NCBI GenBank assembly: GCA_021793335.1
Contig: JAJYSW010000145.1
Span: 1-8,115, forward strand
DNA: 8,115 nucleotides
Direction: 5' to 3'
DNA from: Actinomycetes bacterium
GTDB lineage: Bacteria > Actinomycetota > Actinomycetes > Mycobacteriales > Micromonosporaceae
Shown: piece by piece, positions 4,912 through 8,115 of the stretch
Layout: each line of letters opens with the position of its first letter
Position numbering within the stretch: the stretch's first letter is position 1
Translations under genes and position numbers: made by a program
Notes under the pieces: model-generated
What the model was told of the DNA's origin: nothing
What the model saw: the letters and a program-made list of their open reading frames with translations, nothing else
The model's database searches: none

Positions 4912-5900
4912 CGGCCCCGAGGCGCACCACCGGCACCGCGCACACCGATGAGGCCTCGATCGAGGCGATCGAGGCGCTCCGCACACCGCTGACTCGCTAC
5001 TGCTACCGGCTGCTCGGCTCCGCCGCCGACACCGACGACGCCGTGCAGGAGACGCTCATCCGGGCTTCGCGCCACGCCGTCCGATACGATCCGGCGCGAG
5101 CCCGGCTGACCACCTGGGTCCACCGCATCGCCACCAACGTCTGTATCGACATGCTCCGCGGGGCGAAGCGGCGCGCCCTGGTGATGGACCTGAGGTCCGC
5201 GGCCGACGGCGGCGAGCTCGGCCCACCGCTCCCGCCCGAACGCTGGATCGAGCCCATGCCCGACCGGCGGCTGTTTGGCACGGACGAACCAGAAGCCGCC
5301 GCTCTCGAACGGGAGACGGTCAGACTCGCGTTCATCGCGCTGCTGCAACGGCTCGCGCCCCGCCAGCGCGCCGTCCTGATCCTGCGCGACATCCTCGGAT
5401 TCTCGGCCCGGGAGACCGCCGAGATCCTCGATGCCACGGTCCCGGCGGTGAACAGTGCCCTGCAACGGGCCCGCGCGACGCTCAATGCCGACCGGCCCGA
5501 GGTCTCCGATGCGCTCGACCCCGGCGACGCCGAGCAACGGGAGCTGCTGCGCCGATACGTCACCGCCTTCGAATCGCACGACGTCACGGCGATGACCGCG
5601 CTCCTGCGCGAGGACGCGGTCGCCTCGATGCCGCCGTTCGCCTGGCTACTGCACGGCGGCGATCGGATCGCCGCGCTGATCGCCTCCAGCGACTCATGCG
5701 CAGGGGCCCGCCTCGTCCCGACCTCCCTCAACGGCGCCCCTGGCTTCGGGCAGTACCGGCCCGACGTCGAGGGCCTGCTGCGCCCGTTCGCGCTCGTTCT
5801 GGTTGAGCCGCGCGGCGGCCGCATCGCCCGGATCACCACCTTCCTGGACACGACGGGCCGCTTCAAGGAATTCGGCCTTCCCGAACTCCTGGACCGATGA
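4908..5900 (+). CDS. ECF-type RNA polymerase sigma factor with SnoaL-like C-terminal domain (SigG/TIGR02960-like)
   Basis: A 330-residue sigma-70 family factor. Region 2 spans about 22-86: LTRYCYRLLGSAADTDDAVQETLIRA, then TTWVHRIATNVCIDMLRG for promoter melting and -10 recognition. Region 4 spans about 137-192 (LQRLAPRQRAVLILRDILGFSARETAEIL, VNSALQRARATL) with a helix-turn-helix for the -35 element. Residues ~213-322 are a SnoaL-like NTF2-fold domain (LLRRYVTAFESHDVTAMTALL, MPPFAWLLHGGDRIAALI, GRIARITTFLD). This layout and length fit the SigG/TIGR02960 type, where the tail, not a separate anti-sigma factor, often controls activity; none is encoded nearby. The Shine-Dalgarno GGAGGAGG (4893-4900) is 7 bases before the ATG. 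It is followed by the maleylpyruvate-isomerase-family gene after 61 bases, likely one operon. Confidence 0.9.
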   Translation: MTAPRRTTGTAHTDEASIEAIEALRTPLTRYCYRLLGSAADTDDAVQETLIRASRHAVRYDPARARLTTWVHRIATNVCIDMLRGAKRRALVMDLRSAADGGELGPPLPPERWIEPMPDRRLFGTDEPEAAALERETVRLAFIALLQRLAPRQRAVLILRDILGFSARETAEILDATVPAVNSALQRARATLNADRPEVSDALDPGDAEQRELLRRYVTAFESHDVTAMTALLREDAVASMPPFAWLLHGGDRIAALIASSDSCAGARLVPTSLNGAPGFGQYRPDVEGLLRPFALVLVEPRGGRIARITTFLDTTGRFKEFGLPELLDR

Positions 5901-5961
5901 GTCCGCCCCCGCTCGGTCGTACAAGCAGTGCCATACGACCGAACCAGGAAGGACACCGCAC

Positions 5962-6588
5962 ATGGACGGCACCAATACCCGATTCGCGGAGGAGACCCGA
6001 GCCGAGCGCGAACGGCTCGCATCGATCTTCGACGCATTCGGACCCGAGCAGTGGGACGCGGACTCGCTGTGCGAGGGCTGGAGCGCGAAGGAAGTCCTCG
6101 CCCATATGACGATGCCGTACCGGCTCTCGGCGCTCCGCTTCCTCGGCGGGATGCTCCGCGCCCGGTTCAGGTTCGACCGGTTCGCCGACCGTGACGCCCG
6201 CGCGGTCGCCCGGGCGAGGAACGGCCGGGAACTGACCGAGCTCTACCAGGCCAACGTCGACCACCCGTGGCGGCCTCCGGGTGGCGGGCCGGCCGGAGCG
6301 CTCTCGCACGAGGTCGTCCACGGCCTCGACATCACCGAGCCACTGGGACTGCCCGCCCCGCCGCCGGAACGGATCGCGTTGGCCTTCGCCGCCACTGGTC
6401 CGCGTAACCTCAAGTACTTCGGCGTGGATCTGACCGGCGCGCGCCTGGTGGCCGAGGACGCCGAACTCACCGTGGGCAAAGGCGAGCCGCATCACATGCT
6501 CGCCAAGGACGTCCTGCTGGTCGCCACCGGCCGCCTCCTGCTCGCCGACGTCGGCCGCGGCTCTGGAAGGCATGAGGAGCGGACATGA
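5962..6588 (+). CDS. Maleylpyruvate isomerase / DinB-fold family protein
   Basis: A 208-residue protein of the actinobacterial mycothiol-dependent maleylpyruvate isomerase-like family (four-helix DinB fold with three metal-binding histidines). Visible signs are CEGWSAKEVLAHM (37-49, with His48) and HEVVHGLDI (116-124, with His116 and His120), plus a C-terminal GEPHHMLAKDVLLVATGR (174-190) resembling the small second domain. Such proteins use mycothiol as a cofactor or for thiol transfer; most have unknown substrates and only some isomerise maleylpyruvate. The last ~18 residues (LADVGRGSGRHEERT) are less typical of the family. The ATG at 5962 follows AGGAAGG (5946-5952). Its stop overlaps the next gene's start (ATGA at 6585-6588), indicating translational coupling with YjbR-HhH copy 2. 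Confidence 0.84.
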   Translation: MDGTNTRFAEETRAERERLASIFDAFGPEQWDADSLCEGWSAKEVLAHMTMPYRLSALRFLGGMLRARFRFDRFADRDARAVARARNGRELTELYQANVDHPWRPPGGGPAGALSHEVVHGLDITEPLGLPAPPPERIALAFAATGPRNLKYFGVDLTGARLVAEDAELTVGKGEPHHMLAKDVLLVATGRLLLADVGRGSGRHEERT

Positions 6589-7124
6589 CGACGAAGGCAC
6601 AGCTGCGAAAAGCGGCGCTCGCACTGCCCGAGACCGAGGAGGACACCCGTTTCGGCACGCTCGCGTTCCGCATCCTCGGCAAGGAGTTCGCCTCGGCCGC
6701 CGCAGACGGATGGGTGCGGCTGTGGCTCCCCGAGTCGGAGGCCGAGTCCGCTCTGGCCGAGCATCCGACCGGTGAGCGGCTGACCCGCGCCGACCGGCCG
6801 GTCGGCGTGCGGATACCACTGGCCGACATCAACGGCATGGTGCTCAACGCGCTGGTACGGGCGGCTTGGCGGCATCGGGCACCGAGGCGGTCGGTCGCCG
6901 CGCTCACGGCCGCGGAGCGGGGCGATCCGTCCACTGGCGATCTACCGGCCTCCATCGGCAGGCCTGCGACGCGGGCGCTGCACGGCGCGGGATTGACGAC
7001 GCTCGATCAGGTGGCGGCCCGGAGCAAGGACGAGCTGCTCGCACTGCACGGTGTCGGCCCGAAGGCGGTGCGTCTCCTCGCCGAGGCGTTGGAACGCGGT
7101 GGACGGTCGCTGCGGGAGCCGTAG
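6585..7124 (+). CDS. YjbR-like domain plus helix-hairpin-helix protein, copy 2
   Basis: A 179-residue paralogue of the protein at 2130-2669, same length with no indels and about 45 substitutions. The YjbR-like part covers residues 1-110 (LRKAALALPETEE, AFRILGKEFASAAADGWVRLWL, ADINGMVLNALVRAAW). The helix-hairpin-helix part covers ~120-178 (SIGRPATRALHGAGLTTL, LLALHGVGPKAVRLL) and is the most conserved. Substitutions concentrate at residues 25-50, the first beta region, which may mark a different partner or ligand. It has its own Shine-Dalgarno GAGGAG (6574-6579) inside the end of the preceding gene and overlaps it by 4 bases, so it is the last gene of the sigma operon. DNA binding is likely from the HhH motif; exact role unknown. 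Confidence 0.84.
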   Translation: MTTKAQLRKAALALPETEEDTRFGTLAFRILGKEFASAAADGWVRLWLPESEAESALAEHPTGERLTRADRPVGVRIPLADINGMVLNALVRAAWRHRAPRRSVAALTAAERGDPSTGDLPASIGRPATRALHGAGLTTLDQVAARSKDELLALHGVGPKAVRLLAEALERGGRSLREP

Positions 7125-7133
7125 ACGGGACCG

Positions 7134-7187
7134 TGCGGGCCCCTGAGCGCAGGCGGGGCCCGCATGGCCGACGGTGCGGCGGGCCCC
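7134..7187 (+). terminator. Strong hairpin terminator with a third competing arm
   Basis: TGCGGGCCCC (7134-7143) and GGGGCCCGCA (7155-7164) form a perfect 10-bp GC stem with an 11-base loop, 10 bases after the stop of YjbR-HhH copy 2. The arm GGGGCCCGC can equally pair with a second GCGGGCCCC at 7179-7187, so two mutually exclusive 9-10 bp stems are possible. It most simply reads as a robust terminator for the sigma operon; no T-run. Confidence 0.65.
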
Positions 7188-7239
7188 GGCGGCGTCGTCG
7201 ATTTCCGCCGCACCGTCGAGGCACGAGCAGGTCGCACCG

Positions 7240-7253
7240 GCGGTACGTACCGC
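7240..7253. repeat. Perfect 14-bp palindrome
   Basis: GCGGTACGTACCGC reads the same on both strands. It lies about 12 bases upstream of the left edge of duplicated segment B copy 2. It may be a protein-binding site; in a window this size about half a palindrome of this length is expected by chance. Confidence 0.4.
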
Positions 7254-7263
7254 ACGGGATCGC

Positions 7264-7299
7264 GCCGAGCGGCCGGTGGCGGAGTCCCGCGAAGGCTGA
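7264..7299 (+). pseudogene. Remnant of the GNAT2 3' end
   Basis: The frame reads AERPVAESREG and a stop, matching the last residues of the second GNAT protein (FERPVAASREG). The match begins at base 7266, pairs with 2021-2054 without indels and ends at the TGA 7297-7299. Nothing upstream resembles the rest of the acetyltransferase. It marks the left end of the second copy of segment B. Confidence 0.75.
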
Positions 7300-7792
7300 G
7301 CGGTCGCCGCACTCGTGGCACTCACCGGCGAAGATCCGGCTCCCGTTGTCATGCGCAGCGTTCGTGGTGCGGCTATGCGACCCGGGCATAACTGCACAAG
7401 GCCGCGCTCGCGCTGCCGGAGACCGAAGAGAGCGGGCCGAATCAGAGGTTCTGGGCCGCGGTCATGCGGGTGTAGGCCAGCGTTCAGTGTCCGAAGCAAA
7501 GACTTCGCCGCACCCGCCCAGGAGGGGTGGGTGCGGCTCCGGCCTTCCGGAGCGGAGGCCGAAGCGGTGCCGGCCGAGCATCCGATCGGTGAGCCGCTGC
7601 TGCGCATGGGCGGGCCGATCGGCGTGCGGATGCCGCCTGCCGAGGCCAACGGCATGGTCCTGAATGCACTGGTGCGGACGGCCTGGAGCGGGGCGGAGTT
7701 GCCTGCGCTGCACGGCCGCGGGCCAAAGGCGGTGGGCGTCCTCATCGGAGCGCTGGAGCGTAGGGGCCGGTCGCTGCGGCGGAGACGGGACC
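7266..7792 (+). repeat. Duplicated segment B, copy 2
   Basis: Second copy of 2021-2669, same orientation: GNAT2 tail, 75-base spacer and a decayed yjbR-HhH gene. Its right end (AGACGGGACC, 7783-7792) instead matches the sequence after YjbR-HhH copy 2 (7123-7132), not the one after copy 1. Confidence 0.75.
7375..7790 (+). pseudogene. Decayed YjbR-HhH protein, copy 3
   Basis: Aligned with copy 1, the ATG at 7375 is followed by a one-base deletion (ATGACGACC has become ATGCGACC), so AALALPETEE is out of frame and would stop at TAG 7473-7475. A net gain of 28 bases before the AFSV codons puts the original frame back in phase with the ATG. From about 7480 to 7680 the YjbR part is recognisable (WVRLRPSGAEAEAVPAEHP, IGVRMPPAEANGMVLNALVR). 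At CCTGGA (7682-7687) 153 bases are missing, which removes the first HhH half, leaving LHGRGPKAVGVLIGALE. The stop is lost, and the frame runs to 7920 into the opposite gene. Almost certainly non-functional, though an open frame of 181 codons survives. Confidence 0.82.
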
Positions 7793-7797
7793 ACACG

Positions 7798-7819
7798 GCG
7801 GCGGGCGCGGGCCCGCTGC
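7798..7819. terminator. Hairpin between the yjbR remnant and the minus-strand gene
   Basis: GCGGGC (7801-7806) pairs with GCCCGC (7811-7816) around GCGG; a G-T pair and two further pairs (7798-7800 with 7817-7819) extend it to 9 bp. It lies 10 bases beyond the stop of the minus-strand gene and just past the yjbR remnant, fitting a bidirectional terminator. Confidence 0.55.
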
Positions 7820-7829
7820 GCGGCCGGTC

Positions 7830-8115
7830 TTATTGGCCTCGTTTGCGCCAGCGGGCGAAACGGCTTTTGGCGAGGTGGGCGTGCTCCTCGACGGCGAGCT
7901 CGCCCGCGATGGCGAGATAGGCGCTCTCGACGCGCCCGGCGAAGGTCACATCGGTGATGCTGACGCCTCCCTCACGGTTGAGCACGATGAGCGTGGCATG
8001 ATCGGACCTGGTCACATCCGGATGGACGTTGAGCGTATCGGCGAAGATCTTGATCTGTTCGGCGAGCGCAGCGTGCTGGGATTCGTCAAGCGGCAGCGTC
8101 CTCGCGAGACGGCCG
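7830..8115 (-). CDS. Hypothetical protein, C-terminal part (5' end outside the window)
   Basis: The frame is open from the window edge to the TAA at 7830-7832, giving 94 visible residues. It is probably the end of a longer gene; a GTG at 8015 could start a 61-residue protein, but codons upstream of it (LPLDESQHAALAEQIKIF, then DTLNVHPDV) look equally protein-like. The visible part has an amphipathic helix-like stretch, a strand-like ATLIVLNREGGVSITDVTF, another helix-like RVESAYLAIAGELAVEEHAHL and a basic tail (KSRFARWRKRGQ). I recognise no family, signal peptide or membrane segment. It converges on the yjbR pseudogene and is the only gene on its strand besides the HxlR regulator. Coding status is supported by normal composition and the terminator-like hairpin after its stop. 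Confidence 0.6.
   Translation of the reverse strand, partial: GRLARTLPLDESQHAALAEQIKIFADTLNVHPDVTRSDHATLIVLNREGGVSITDVTFAGRVESAYLAIAGELAVEEHAHLAKSRFARWRKRGQ

Noticed and set aside
5003..6037. A 344-codon open frame on the minus strand across the sigma factor gene
   Set aside because: Its product is serine/arginine-rich low-complexity sequence, antisense to a well-matched sigma factor.
6866..7663. A 265-codon forward frame spanning the end of YjbR-HhH copy 2 and the following gap
   Set aside because: It is a different frame from the YjbR-HhH gene, crosses the strong hairpin at 7134-7187 and has no protein-like motif.
4363..7790. An insertion sequence or other known mobile element carrying the repeats
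   Set aside because: No transposase, integrase, terminal inverted repeats or clear target-site duplications were seen; the repeats are gene fragments in direct orientation.

Overview
The window is visibly GC-rich and packed with genes. The gene content points to an actinomycete (Actinomycetota): a mycothiol-type maleylpyruvate isomerase/DinB-fold protein, an ECF sigma factor with a SnoaL-like tail, an HxlR-type regulator fused to an SCP2-like domain, GTG/TTG starts, and promoter signals that fit leaderless transcription. I cannot name the genus from sequence alone. There is no tRNA, rRNA, CRISPR array, transposase or integrase.

Layout: 1-303 has no convincing gene but holds inverted repeats. 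Block I (304-2669, + strand) is VOC protein, GNAT acetyltransferase 1, GNAT acetyltransferase 2, and a YjbR-like/helix-hairpin-helix protein (copy 1). A hairpin at 2698-2721 separates it from a divergent pair: an HxlR-SCP2 regulator (2743-3405, -) and a RibD_C/dihydrofolate-reductase-like protein (3588-4223, +). These share a short AT-rich promoter region with a palindrome that probably binds the regulator. From 4363 the window repeats block I in broken form: the 3' third of the VOC gene, the intergenic spacer and the first ~30 codons of GNAT 1 (4363-4725). A three-gene + strand operon follows: SigG/TIGR02960-type sigma factor, maleylpyruvate-isomerase-family protein, and YjbR-HhH copy 2 (4908-7124). 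After a strong hairpin cluster comes the second half of the broken block: the last codons of GNAT 2, its spacer and a decayed YjbR-HhH copy 3 (7264-7790). A partial minus-strand gene of unknown function closes the window.

The main result is this collinear duplication. Block II keeps the order VOC - GNAT1 - GNAT2 - YjbR of block I, but its middle is missing and the sigma operon sits in the gap. The third yjbR copy carries an in-frame 153-bp deletion at a CCTGGA microhomology, a compensated frameshift and a lost stop codon. It mixes positions matching copy 1 with positions matching copy 2. The intact genes look like an accessory set (small-molecule resistance or modification enzymes plus regulators), but no substrate can be assigned from sequence.
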